26,662 bases of DNA from Verrucomicrobia bacterium SCGC AAA164-M04 (GTDB taxonomy: Bacteria > Verrucomicrobiota > Verrucomicrobiae > Verrucomicrobiales > Akkermansiaceae). A program made the position numbers and the translations under genes. A model generated the notes under the pieces. That model did no database searches, was not told the origin of the DNA, and worked only from the letters and a program-made list of their open reading frames with translations. Where the stretch lies: contig KB912128.1 in NCBI GenBank assembly GCA_000383735.1, positions 1 through 26,662 on the forward strand, written 5' to 3'. Below, one piece after another: positions 14,521 to 22,406 of the stretch (position 1 is its first letter; each line of letters begins with the position of its first letter).

Positions 14521-16398
14521 TTACTGGAGGGCAAGTTGCACCAATCGCTTAATCCCAGCGTCAGCTTTTTCGCTCAGAGGGTGAAGATGTTTGGCCTTGT
14601 AGAACCATGAGAGGGCGGATCCCAAGTTACCTCGCTCTTCATGTTTGCTGGCATTGTTAAGAGCGATGGTGAAGTCGGCCACTTTTGGCGCCAGCTTGGT
14701 CATGACCTGGTTCAAATCGGGATCGTCCGGGAAGCGTTCGTGAACTTCCGAGAGCTCTTCCCAAGCGGCATAGTTTTGGCCGATGTTGCTCATTTTTTCA
14801 GCACCTTTCACTGCGGTCTCGATGGCCGTGATGTTTTCCATGATCTGGCGGAATTTGGCGGTACGATCTTCATCGCCATCAATACTGGGTCCAAATTCAA
14901 AGCGGCGGCGGAAGACTTCGCGGTAATTCTTCTCGGCGAAGAGGCGATCGAAGTCGTTGCGGATTTGAATGAGGGAACCGCCTGCGTCTACGAGGCGATC
15001 GAATTCTACCAGCTTAGGGTTTTGTGGCCAGATTTCCATTGCGCTTCGAATTGCACCTTGTGCTTTTTCCATGTCCTTGGCTGCCAGGTGATTTTTGGCC
15101 ATCATGATTTGCATGTCACTGGCGCGGGTGAAGGCTGCGACCGCAGCCTGTGCCTTGGTCGCATCAAAATCATCAGCCTTCCCTTTGAGTTCGTTGATCT
15201 GTTCGGTGGCCTTCGCGTAGTCCTTCGAGTCGATGGCATTGAGAAGCACATTAGAGCCTCGAACAAATTCAAGAACCTTACGCTTCTTATCTCGCTCAAG
15301 GGTGTTGACGGAAGGCATAAATTCTCCGACGAGATACGCCTCGGCAAGGCGTTTGGATGCAGATTCTAGTTCGCCACGGGCGACGAGAAACTCGAAAACC
15401 TCAACGCCTTTGTCGACATCGCGAATGGCTTCGTGGGACAACGAGTCGAGAGTGGAAACAGTCGGGCTGACACCGAGGCTTTCGCTGAAGACCTTGTTGA
15501 TGTCGGAGTCTTGATCGATATAAAGAGTGCCGTCTCCTTCTTTCCAAATTTGATTGTAGAAACGAGAAGCCATGATGACGTGCTTAAAGCGGCGCTGGAC
15601 AAAAAACTGCACCATGAGTGCTTGATATTGCACCTTGGAGAGTTCGGTTTTGACTTTTTGCTCAAGCTCGCGCGTCTTTTTCTGAGCTTCAATTTCGGAA
15701 ATCCGGCGAACGTGTTCGGCGTATGCGAGCGATTGGGCTCCGCGACCGACCTGCTGGGCTGGTTCGGTTTGTTCTTCATTCTCGCCGTTGGCGGGGCGCG
15801 TATTACCAACGTTGGGATCTTGCTCGGTACGGGCTTTCCAGTCGGCATCAAGAATGGCTTTTTTCTTCTCACGCTCCATGCGGGCTAGAAGTTCCTTTGA
15901 TCGGTTATCGGCCTTCCGAGAAAGGATAGCAGTGTAGATGGCGTTACTTAGGGAGTCGCAAAGTTTGGCATCGCCAGGGTATGTTGATGCTTTTGGAAGA
16001 AGGGCTACGGCATCGAGGAAAACGGGACCTCCTTTGTGGTGGGGCGAGAGGAGGCTAAGGATTTCGTCGATGTTTTCGCGGTATTCCTGTGCAGCGACGG
16101 TCGCTTCCTCAGGCTCGTTGAGATATTTTTCAAATCGAGCGGCTACGAGGCGATTATTACTGGCCGCCCAAGTTTTTCCATTCCAAGAGATGGTGTCATT
16201 GGTGGGATCAAAGAAGCCGATCTCATTCCCGAGAAGTCCACCGTTCGCGTTGTTGCTCCCGCCTGCAGATTGGTTGGGGTTTGAGCGAACAACAGTATCG
16301 GTCGGGGTCGCATTTTGATTATTGGTGGGAGCAGGGGGAGTGTAGACCTGACCGAGAGCAGGCAGGGCGAGCGCCAGAGTGAGTGGGGTGATTTTCAT
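14521..16398 (-). CDS. large secreted helical (TPR-like) protein of unknown function
   Basis: A 625-residue exported protein. Residues 1-16 form a signal peptide (MKITPLTLALALPALG), followed by an Asn/Thr/Pro/Gly-rich low-complexity stretch (about 18-58) and a short segment FFDPTNDTISWNGKTWAASN. The rest is almost all alpha-helix, with a charged coiled-coil part (about 165-260) and helical pairs near the C-terminus resembling TPR-type repeats, for example AEKNYREVFRRRFEFG, YAAWEELSEVHERFPDDPDL and RGNLGSALSWFYKAKHLHP. I do not recognise a named family; it looks like a conserved verrucomicrobial protein. It is the last gene of a three-gene minus-strand cluster with the ABC transporter and the small membrane protein, 25 bp after the latter. 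A periplasmic scaffold or cargo-handling role is inference. Confidence 0.85.
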   Translation of the reverse strand: MKITPLTLALALPALGQVYTPPAPTNNQNATPTDTVVRSNPNQSAGGSNNANGGLLGNEIGFFDPTNDTISWNGKTWAASNNRLVAARFEKYLNEPEEATVAAQEYRENIDEILSLLSPHHKGGPVFLDAVALLPKASTYPGDAKLCDSLSNAIYTAILSRKADNRSKELLARMEREKKKAILDADWKARTEQDPNVGNTRPANGENEEQTEPAQQVGRGAQSLAYAEHVRRISEIEAQKKTRELEQKVKTELSKVQYQALMVQFFVQRRFKHVIMASRFYNQIWKEGDGTLYIDQDSDINKVFSESLGVSPTVSTLDSLSHEAIRDVDKGVEVFEFLVARGELESASKRLAEAYLVGEFMPSVNTLERDKKRKVLEFVRGSNVLLNAIDSKDYAKATEQINELKGKADDFDATKAQAAVAAFTRASDMQIMMAKNHLAAKDMEKAQGAIRSAMEIWPQNPKLVEFDRLVDAGGSLIQIRNDFDRLFAEKNYREVFRRRFEFGPSIDGDEDRTAKFRQIMENITAIETAVKGAEKMSNIGQNYAAWEELSEVHERFPDDPDLNQVMTKLAPKVADFTIALNNASKHEERGNLGSALSWFYKAKHLHPLSEKADAGIKRLVQLALQ

Positions 16399-16423
16399 AA
16401 CTTTGGTTGCAACCGGCCGGAGT

Positions 16424-16819
16424 CTAGAGCTGTTTTACGTCTTCCGCAACTGCGAGACCGACCGTATTAAACTGGATAAGGAAAGTGTATTGGGCTTGCT
16501 GGTTGAGGTTTCCGTTTTTGAAGCCCTCGGGAATCATGATGGGAAGAAACTTTGGGTTGGTTTCTTCGCCGAGCTGGATTGTGATGATTTGACCGTTTGA
16601 TTCGATGTTGCGGTCAATGAGCTTGCCGGTGACTTGATAGCGATTGCCTGAAAGGCTTCGGCTGTTGCTGAGCGCTTGTTCGATATCTAATTCAGGAGCA
16701 TCAAAGCCGGATGGCTTCCTGTTTAGGAACCAGTAACCTCCTCCGAGGATAAGAATGAAAACGATAGCCCCGATAATGAGGGCTCCGGTATTAACACCTG
16801 AGCTAGCGCGACGAGCCAT
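16424..16819 (-). CDS. small membrane-anchored protein, possible OB-fold, unknown function
   Basis: A 131-residue protein with a basic N-terminus (MARRASSG) and one membrane helix (about 12-32), leaving roughly 100 residues outside. The soluble part (YQVTGKLIDRNIESNGQIIT, IQLGEETNPKFLPIMIPEGF, QYTFLIQFN) reads as a small beta-barrel of the OB type, as in tRNA-anti-like or CcmE-like envelope proteins. No binding residues can be named. It lies 21 bp downstream of the ABC transporter and 25 bp upstream of the large secreted protein, so it probably links the two in one complex (inference). Confidence 0.75.
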   Translation of the reverse strand: MARRASSGVNTGALIIGAIVFILILGGGYWFLNRKPSGFDAPELDIEQALSNSRSLSGNRYQVTGKLIDRNIESNGQIITIQLGEETNPKFLPIMIPEGFKNGNLNQQAQYTFLIQFNTVGLAVAEDVKQL

Positions 16820-16840
16820 GATTGAAAATTGATTTTGAGA

Positions 16841-18598
16841 TTAGTGTTCCCATTGCGGGCGACTGGTGCCGACCCATGAGGCGGCGAGGCCAACCATAAT
16901 ATGGATTAGGAGGATGAAAAAGCAGATGTTTGTGGGGGAAAGCTCTGTTTCGCTGATTGCGGTAAGGGCTGATTTATAGTCTCCCGAGAGAGAAGCAACA
17001 CTCCCTGACCAAGCCCAATAGGCAGAGATGAAGGGGCGGGTAAGGGGTTCGATATTCTCCGGCAGTGCCAAAACAGCGCCCGAGAGAGGAAGTTGGAAGC
17101 CAACCAGATAGACTGAAAGAAGGGAGGCCTTTTCAGCAGTTCGCATCAAGCTGGAAATGCCGAGGCAGATCGAGGTCATGGCGGCATTAACTAAAACAAG
17201 AAAGATTGCGTGATCCGCAAAACTGCCTTTGAACGACCAAAATAGCTCCACAAAGCCAGCCATCCATAAGGATTGAACAAGCACGAGCCCTGACAAGAAG
17301 ACCACTTTGCTCATCAAATAAGCGATCGGACTAACCCCTCCAAATTTTTCTTTTTCCAGAATTTGGCGTTCTCCGGCGATTTCTCGTGCCGCGTTGTTAG
17401 ATCCCATCAGGGAAAGCAAAACGACCTGGAACATGATAATTCCAGAGACTGCGGAGCCCACTTTAAGGCGATCCGCCTGCACGTTAGCCTGTTCTTGATA
17501 TTGTTCCTGGAGGCTACTGCCAGCAGCATTGGTGAACTTTCGCATGTTTTCATTGGCCCTCGGCGAAAAGAGAACCACGAGGATGGGAAAGCAAATCAGG
17601 ATGGCGAGTTGGAGAAGGACTTGTCCCCGGTCGCGGAAGAAAATCCGCATTCGTCGACCCAAGAGGGTCGTAAACTGGCTGAGAAGACCGGGAGCACGGA
17701 TTGCCTCTTCTCGAGCGATCGCTACGCCTTCCTCATCCAGATTTTCAAATTCTTCAGCAGGGAGTTCAAGCTGCCCTTGATTGACGAGACTCTGGCGATT
17801 GCGCTCAAGTTTAGCGTAGTAAGTCGGAGAGTGTTTGAGCCAGGAACTCCTCCATTTTTCCGAGGCTTGTTTTGCAAGCTGCGGGTAGACTAGTTCAGTG
17901 TTATCAACTGAAAAGTAGTGAGTAAGTTGTTCAGGAGTTCCGTGGTAAGCGACCCGGCCCTCGTGGAGGACCAAGATGGAATCGTAAAGCTCGAGGTGGG
18001 CAAGTGAGTGGGTCACGGAAAGCACAATCCGGCCCTCGCGGCGGGAGATGTCGTGAAGGAGATGAACGATTTCCCGCTCGGAACGGGGATCAAGCCCACT
18101 GGTGACCTCGTCGCAAAGAAGGAGTTTGGGGTGGGAAACTAGTTCCATGGCGAGCCCAAGACGGCGTTTTTGACCACCGGAGAGAACCTTGACGGGGCGG
18201 TCCGCGATTGGAGCTAGACCGGTTTCCTCGAGAACTTTGTCAATTCGTTTGTCAAGATCGCTGGACCCTTTGGTTTTAACGCGTAGCCGTGTCGCAGCTT
18301 CAACGGATTCGTCAACGCTGAGTTGATCGTAAGCGATGGAAAACTGGGGAACATAACCGATTTCATAGGGTTCAAGATCCCCGTTTTCGGACAAATTACG
18401 ACCATTCCACCAGAGAGAGCCGTCGGATTCCGGGTTGAGCCCAGCGATCGTCTTGAGCAGTGTCGTCTTGCCGCAGCCAGAAGGACCCACGATGGCCATA
18501 AAGTGGCCTCGGGGTATTTTCAGGCTGGCGCGGTCTACGAGATTTATGGGCTCACCATCTTTTTGGATGGTGAAGCAAACGTCTTTCAGTTCGAGCAC
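16841..18598 (-). CDS. ABCG-type ABC transporter (ATPase fused to ABC-2 permease)
   Basis: A 585-residue half-transporter in the ABCG order, ATPase first and membrane domain second. The ATPase (1 to about 240) has Walker A GPSGCGKTT (38-46), Q-loop Q85, signature LSGGQKRR (139-146), Walker B LLLCDE (159-164) and switch H197. About six membrane helices follow between about 326 and 576 (for example 326-346, 383-403, 425-450, 463-483, 490-512 and 556-576). As a half-transporter it would act as a dimer. ABC-2 exporters of this type move lipids, glycolipids, sterol-like molecules or drugs; the substrate here is unknown. The start is GTG (complement at 18596-18598). It heads a three-gene minus-strand operon and diverges from accB across 216 bp with no other gene. 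Confidence 0.92.
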   Translation of the reverse strand: MLELKDVCFTIQKDGEPINLVDRASLKIPRGHFMAIVGPSGCGKTTLLKTIAGLNPESDGSLWWNGRNLSENGDLEPYEIGYVPQFSIAYDQLSVDESVEAATRLRVKTKGSSDLDKRIDKVLEETGLAPIADRPVKVLSGGQKRRLGLAMELVSHPKLLLCDEVTSGLDPRSEREIVHLLHDISRREGRIVLSVTHSLAHLELYDSILVLHEGRVAYHGTPEQLTHYFSVDNTELVYPQLAKQASEKWRSSWLKHSPTYYAKLERNRQSLVNQGQLELPAEEFENLDEEGVAIAREEAIRAPGLLSQFTTLLGRRMRIFFRDRGQVLLQLAILICFPILVVLFSPRANENMRKFTNAAGSSLQEQYQEQANVQADRLKVGSAVSGIIMFQVVLLSLMGSNNAAREIAGERQILEKEKFGGVSPIAYLMSKVVFLSGLVLVQSLWMAGFVELFWSFKGSFADHAIFLVLVNAAMTSICLGISSLMRTAEKASLLSVYLVGFQLPLSGAVLALPENIEPLTRPFISAYWAWSGSVASLSGDYKSALTAISETELSPTNICFFILLIHIMVGLAASWVGTSRPQWEH

Positions 18599-18814
18599 TG
18601 GCTTCGTTCGTTGGGTTTGACCGAGAGTTCCTAAATTCGGGATTGTGACTTTCGGATGTCGGGGAATCTGTCGAAAATCATGGAAAAATAAAAGTCAGAA
18701 AAACGAAGTCTTTTTTCGGTCTGGGAAAGAAGTGAAAAGGTTCGGTGTTGCTCATCTCTCCAATTTCGGCATACTCCGCTGCGAGCGGTCGCTCACTAAC
18801 CTTTTAACAACTCC

Positions 18815-19285
18815 GTGGACCTCACTGAAATTCGCAAAATCATGAAACTGATGGATGAGCATGGCTTGTCTCAGTTCCAGTATGAAAAGGAAGACTTCAA
18901 TCTTAAGCTCAAGAAGGGCACTGACTTAGAAGAGATCCAGAAGCTAATTGCCTCGGTGCCATCTGGCGGCGGTCAGGTGGCTGCTCCGGTTCCGTCGGAA
19001 GCCCCAGTAGTCGCCACAGCGCCTGATGGAGGAGCTTCGGAAGGCCCCTCAGGTGAAGCGATTTCTTCTCCAATGGTAGGGACTTTTTATCGTAGACCTT
19101 CTCCGGATGATCCAGATTTCGTGAATGTCGGAGATACGATAAGTGAAGGTCAAACCCTTTGTATTATCGAGGCCATGAAGGTCATGAATGAGATCAAGGC
19201 CGAGCGTTCGGGGACAATCATTCAGATTTGTGTGGACGACGGCACTCCCGTTCAGTTCGGAGACGACCTTTTCCGGGTTCAATAA
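18815..19285 (+). CDS. accB: biotin carboxyl carrier protein of acetyl-CoA carboxylase
   Basis: A 156-residue BCCP that carries CO2-biotin from AccC to the carboxyltransferase, the first step of fatty-acid synthesis. It has the N-terminal helix MDLTEIRKIMKLMDEHGLSQ, a Pro/Ala/Ser-rich linker (about 50-82) and the lipoyl-type biotin domain (84-156) with biotinylated K122 in EAMKVMNE. The start is GTG 18815, supported by the usual (M)DL.EI family N-terminus; the next ATG would remove the first helix. It is 21 bp upstream of accC. The gap upstream (18599-18814) holds no gene and no TPP or other riboswitch that I can recognise. Confidence 0.96.
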   Translation: MDLTEIRKIMKLMDEHGLSQFQYEKEDFNLKLKKGTDLEEIQKLIASVPSGGGQVAAPVPSEAPVVATAPDGGASEGPSGEAISSPMVGTFYRRPSPDDPDFVNVGDTISEGQTLCIIEAMKVMNEIKAERSGTIIQICVDDGTPVQFGDDLFRVQ

Positions 19286-19306
19286 AAATCCCCTAGATAT
19301 TCTAGC

Positions 19307-20665
19307 ATGTTTAAGCGCGTCCTCGTCGCCAATCGTGGCGAAATCGCCCTCCGCATCATTCGGGCCTGTCGTGAACTAGGGGTTGAATCTGTCGCGGTTT
19401 ACTCCGAGGTGGATATTGATTCTATGCACGTTCAGCTTGCGGATGATTCGGTGTGTATCGGCCCCGGTCCCAGCAAAGAAAGCTATCTGAAGCCTGATCG
19501 CATTATTGCGGCAGCTGAGATCACCGGAGCAGATGCGATTCATCCCGGATATGGATTTCTCTCGGAAAATGCTCGGTTTGCTGAGATTTGCGAAAGCTGT
19601 AATATTACGTTCATTGGTCCCTCGGCGGAAGTCATCCGGACAATGGGTGATAAGAACACGGCTCGCGCCACTGCGACTGCGAATGGAGTTCCTGTGACTC
19701 CTGGCTCGGATGGCATTGTAGCTGACGCTGTTGAGGGACTTAAGGTAGCCAAGGAAGTTGGATTTCCCGTCATGATTAAGGCGACGGCTGGTGGTGGAGG
19801 TCGCGGGATGCGTCCAGCAATGAGTGAGGACGAGTTTAAGTCTCAGTTTCAAGCGGCCTCCAAAGAGGCCGAAGCCTGCTTTAATAACGGAGATTGCTAT
19901 ATTGAAAAGTTGGTTCTTGAGCCCCATCACATTGAGTTTCAGGTCCTTGCTGATGATCATGGGAATTACTTTCATCTCGGCGAGCGAGACTGCTCGATGC
20001 AGCGACGGAACCAGAAAATCATCGAGGAATGTCCCAGTCCGTTGATTTCGCCCGAAATGCGGGAGCGGATGGGCGAAGCCTCGGTGCGTTTGATAGAATC
20101 GATCAACTACCGGAATGCTGGAACGATCGAATATTTGGTCAATGCTGATGCTACCGATTTTTATTTTATGGAGATGAACACCCGGATCCAGGTTGAGCAC
20201 CCGGTGACGGAGGAGGTAATGGGCTGCGAGCTCATCAAAGAACAAATTCGCATCGCGTCTGGTGAACCGGTTTCCAGTCATGTCCTAGGGGTAGAGCCGC
20301 GAGGCCATTCCATCGAGTGCCGCATTAATGCGGAAGATCCTTATAATAATTTTACGCCGAGTCCTGGAACCATTGATTTGTGGTATGCTCCGGGTGGAAA
20401 AGGAGTGCGAGTTGATTCGCACGTTTATTCCGGTTACACGGTGCCTCCCCATTACGATTCAATGATCGCGAAGCTCATCGTGACGGCATCAAGTCGTGAG
20501 GTGGCGATTGCTCGAATGAAGCGCGCACTCTCGGAGTTCACGATCCGTGGCATTAAGACCACTATTCCATTCCAGCAGGAGATAATCGATCACCCCGATT
20601 TTATTGCCGGGAAATACGACATTGCTTGGGTCGCCAAATATCTTAAAGAAAAGAAAGGGGAGTGA
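19307..20665 (+). CDS. accC: biotin carboxylase, subunit of acetyl-CoA carboxylase
   Basis: A 452-residue ATP-grasp enzyme that carboxylates biotin on AccB using ATP and bicarbonate. The N-terminal fold KRVLVANRGEIALR (3-16) is followed by K116 (MGDKNTAR), K158 (MIKAT) and the glycine loop AGGGGRGMR (161-169). The metal and biotin region reads FYFMEMNTRIQVEHPVTEEV. The length equals that of E. coli AccC and nothing is missing. Its stop overlaps the next start by 4 bp. The carboxyltransferase genes accA and accD are not in the window. Confidence 0.97.
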   Translation: MFKRVLVANRGEIALRIIRACRELGVESVAVYSEVDIDSMHVQLADDSVCIGPGPSKESYLKPDRIIAAAEITGADAIHPGYGFLSENARFAEICESCNITFIGPSAEVIRTMGDKNTARATATANGVPVTPGSDGIVADAVEGLKVAKEVGFPVMIKATAGGGGRGMRPAMSEDEFKSQFQAASKEAEACFNNGDCYIEKLVLEPHHIEFQVLADDHGNYFHLGERDCSMQRRNQKIIEECPSPLISPEMRERMGEASVRLIESINYRNAGTIEYLVNADATDFYFMEMNTRIQVEHPVTEEVMGCELIKEQIRIASGEPVSSHVLGVEPRGHSIECRINAEDPYNNFTPSPGTIDLWYAPGGKGVRVDSHVYSGYTVPPHYDSMIAKLIVTASSREVAIARMKRALSEFTIRGIKTTIPFQQEIIDHPDFIAGKYDIAWVAKYLKEKKGE

Positions 20666-21294
20666 GATCAGCGCTTGAAAGTGCAGTTCTCTATGGGATC
20701 TGCGATCTCGGCTACGTGAGTAGCGAAAAAGCGGAAGATGTTTCGCGTGCCCTACTGGCTGGTGGCGTTGGAATTTTACAGCTTCGCGCAAAAGGCCATG
20801 ATCCCAGTTCACTCCGGGATCTCGCGCTGAGATTGCGAATTCTTTGTGACGAGTTTAAGATCCCGTTGGTGATTAATGATCATCTGGAGCTTGCGCTCGA
20901 GTGCGGGGCGCATGGACTTCATTTAGGGCAAGATGATGGCTCCCTTCAGGAAGCGAGAGAGCGAATCGGGCCAGAGATGCTACTAGGACGTTCTACCCAT
21001 TCCTTGAGGCAGGCGCGCCAGGCCTTAGCGGACAGCGCGGACTACATTGGTTTTGGCCCCCTTTTCCCTACCCCGACCAAAAAAGGTCGTCCCGGAATTG
21101 GACTTGGTAAGATCAGCGCTATGCAGAAGGAGGTAGGTTTGCAAATCCCGGCATTTTGTATTGGTGGAATTAAGCCTGGCAATTTAGCGGAAGTGAAACA
21201 GGCCGGTGCCCGGCGCGTTGTAATAGTTTCTCACTTATTGTCATCGCCTGTCCCGAAGGAGGAGACCCAAAGCATTTTATCCCAACTCTTATGA
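20662..21294 (+). CDS. thiE: thiamine-phosphate synthase
   Basis: A 210-residue TIM barrel that joins HMP pyrophosphate and thiazole phosphate to make thiamine monophosphate. Family motifs in order are LQLRAK (39-44), VINDH (70-74), HGLHLGQDD (84-92), GRSTHS (109-114), IGFGPLFPTPTK (129-140) and CIGGI (166-170). The start is GTG 20662, overlapping the accC stop (GTGA), so translation is coupled. A TenI-like paralogue is a minor alternative, but the catalytic segments look intact. No other thiamine gene and no TPP riboswitch is visible here, so thiE seems to have been captured into the acc operon. Confidence 0.9.
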   Translation: MRSALESAVLYGICDLGYVSSEKAEDVSRALLAGGVGILQLRAKGHDPSSLRDLALRLRILCDEFKIPLVINDHLELALECGAHGLHLGQDDGSLQEARERIGPEMLLGRSTHSLRQARQALADSADYIGFGPLFPTPTKKGRPGIGLGKISAMQKEVGLQIPAFCIGGIKPGNLAEVKQAGARRVVIVSHLLSSPVPKEETQSILSQLL

Positions 21295-22205
21295 AAATAC
21301 TCGTCGGCGGTTCGGTCGCCATTGATAATGTCAAAACCCCGGTCGCAGATGAAACCAATCTGCTTGGGGGGTCCGCTAGCTATGCCTCGCTGGCTGCAGC
21401 AAAACTTGCCTCTTCGGTGCATCTGTTAGGTATCATCGGTAACGATTTCCCGCAGGAGCATCTTGAGATGTTGAGTGAACAGGGAGTCGATTTGTCCGGC
21501 CTGGAGCGTTCGGAGCAGGCCTCGTTTACTTGGACCGGGGAGTATCACGAAAATATGAACGAGCGGACGACTCATAATGTTGCCATTAATGTTTTGGAGA
21601 ACTGGCAGGTTTCAGTTCCTGCCGAGCTTGCCGATGCCCCGTTTGTCGTTTTGGCTAACATGGCCCCCATCAACCAGCTTCAGATGCTGGAGCAATGCAA
21701 TGCGCAGAAAAAGTTTGTGGTCGCTGACACGATGGATCTTTGGATCACGGTGGCTAATGAAGAGCTACATGATGTTTTAAAACGAATTGATCTTTTGGTC
21801 ATCAATGAAAGTGAAGCTCGGGAGTTTGCTGATACTAACAATCTTGTTCTTGCGGGAGAGAGATTGCTGGAAAAGGGACCTCGTTACGTTGTGGTGAAAC
21901 TTGGCGAGTTTGGGGCCAAATTATTTGGCCCCGATGGAGCATTTTTTAGCTGTGGAGCTTGGCCGCTACGGGATTTGTCGGATCCGACCGGAGCTGGAGA
22001 TACCTTTCTTGGAGGCTTGATCGGAACCCTGGCCGCAGAAGGGGCAGTAACACCGACCTTTGATCAACTGAAAACGGCAGTCGTCAATGGATCGATTCTT
22101 GCCTCCTTTACCTGCGAAAATTTCTCAACAAAATCGCTCGAATCGACTAGCAAAACTGATTTTTTTGAGCGGGTTGACCAGTTCCAGCAGATTTCTGCTT
22201 GGTAG
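21291..22205 (+). CDS. PfkB-family carbohydrate or nucleoside kinase
   Basis: A 304-residue ribokinase-fold enzyme. GGSVAIDNV (6-14) and GGSASYASLAAAKL (26-39) are the N-terminal substrate region. NESEAREF (172-179) is the central motif and DPTGAGDTF (231-239), with catalytic D237, is the C-terminal PfkB signature. The substrate (ribose, adenosine or another sugar) cannot be deduced. The ATG overlaps the thiE stop by 4 bp (21291-21294). Its presence after thiE could hint at a salvage kinase, but it does not have the ThiD/ThiK family sequence. It is the last gene of the acc-thiE operon. Confidence 0.9.
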   Translation: MKILVGGSVAIDNVKTPVADETNLLGGSASYASLAAAKLASSVHLLGIIGNDFPQEHLEMLSEQGVDLSGLERSEQASFTWTGEYHENMNERTTHNVAINVLENWQVSVPAELADAPFVVLANMAPINQLQMLEQCNAQKKFVVADTMDLWITVANEELHDVLKRIDLLVINESEAREFADTNNLVLAGERLLEKGPRYVVVKLGEFGAKLFGPDGAFFSCGAWPLRDLSDPTGAGDTFLGGLIGTLAAEGAVTPTFDQLKTAVVNGSILASFTCENFSTKSLESTSKTDFFERVDQFQQISAW

Positions 22206-22301
22206 GTGTTACAAGAAACCTCGGATCTAAAAGGGTTTTGGGGGAAGTATTATTGTTATACGAACTACAATAATTTTTCTCAAAAACTTTGAAGAATGGC
22301 A

Positions 22302-22331
22302 TTGACGCCTCCCATCTTTTGACGGTAACTT
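22302..22331 (+). promoter_or_regulatory. candidate promoter of the duplicated-domain / PEP-CTERM operon
   Basis: TTGACG (22302-22307) is followed after 18 bp by TAACTT (22326-22331). Transcription would start near 22338, putting the inverted repeat at 22354-22376 inside the 5' leader. The -10 matches consensus only partly but equals the box upstream of tRNA-Gly. Confidence 0.4.
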
Positions 22332-22353
22332 CACATCGGATTGCCTGCGAAAA

Positions 22354-22376
22354 CTTGTCAACGTCATGTTGACAAG
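22354..22376. promoter_or_regulatory. perfect 9-bp inverted repeat in the leader of the surface-protein operon (hairpin or operator)
   Basis: CTTGTCAAC (22354-22362) and GTTGACAAG (22368-22376) are exact inverse complements separated by 5 nt (GTCAT). There is no T run after it, so it is not a terminator. It ends 30 bp before the ATG at 22407. It may be an mRNA-stabilising 5' hairpin or a binding site for a dimeric repressor. Confidence 0.6.
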
Positions 22377-22406
22377 ACTTCAACTATAACAGCAAAGAAA
22401 ACAAAA

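Noticed and set aside
14641..15369. 242-codon open frame on the plus strand opposite the large secreted helical protein
   Set aside because: The opposite-strand gene has a signal peptide, regular helical composition and operon context; this frame has none of these.
18645..18845. Short open frame upstream of and overlapping accB
   Set aside because: Its peptide has no recognisable feature and it overlaps the accB start, which is supported by the family N-terminus.
19376..20281. 301-codon open frame antisense to accC
   Set aside because: accC is certain. Long antisense frames are expected in conserved genes with G/C-ending codons, and the translation shows no domain.
22249..22274. ATTATTGT / ACAATAAT inverted repeat after the PfkB-type kinase gene
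   Set aside because: The 8-bp A/T-only stem with a 10-nt loop and a loose T run is too weak to call a terminator, and such arms arise by chance in A/T-rich gaps.
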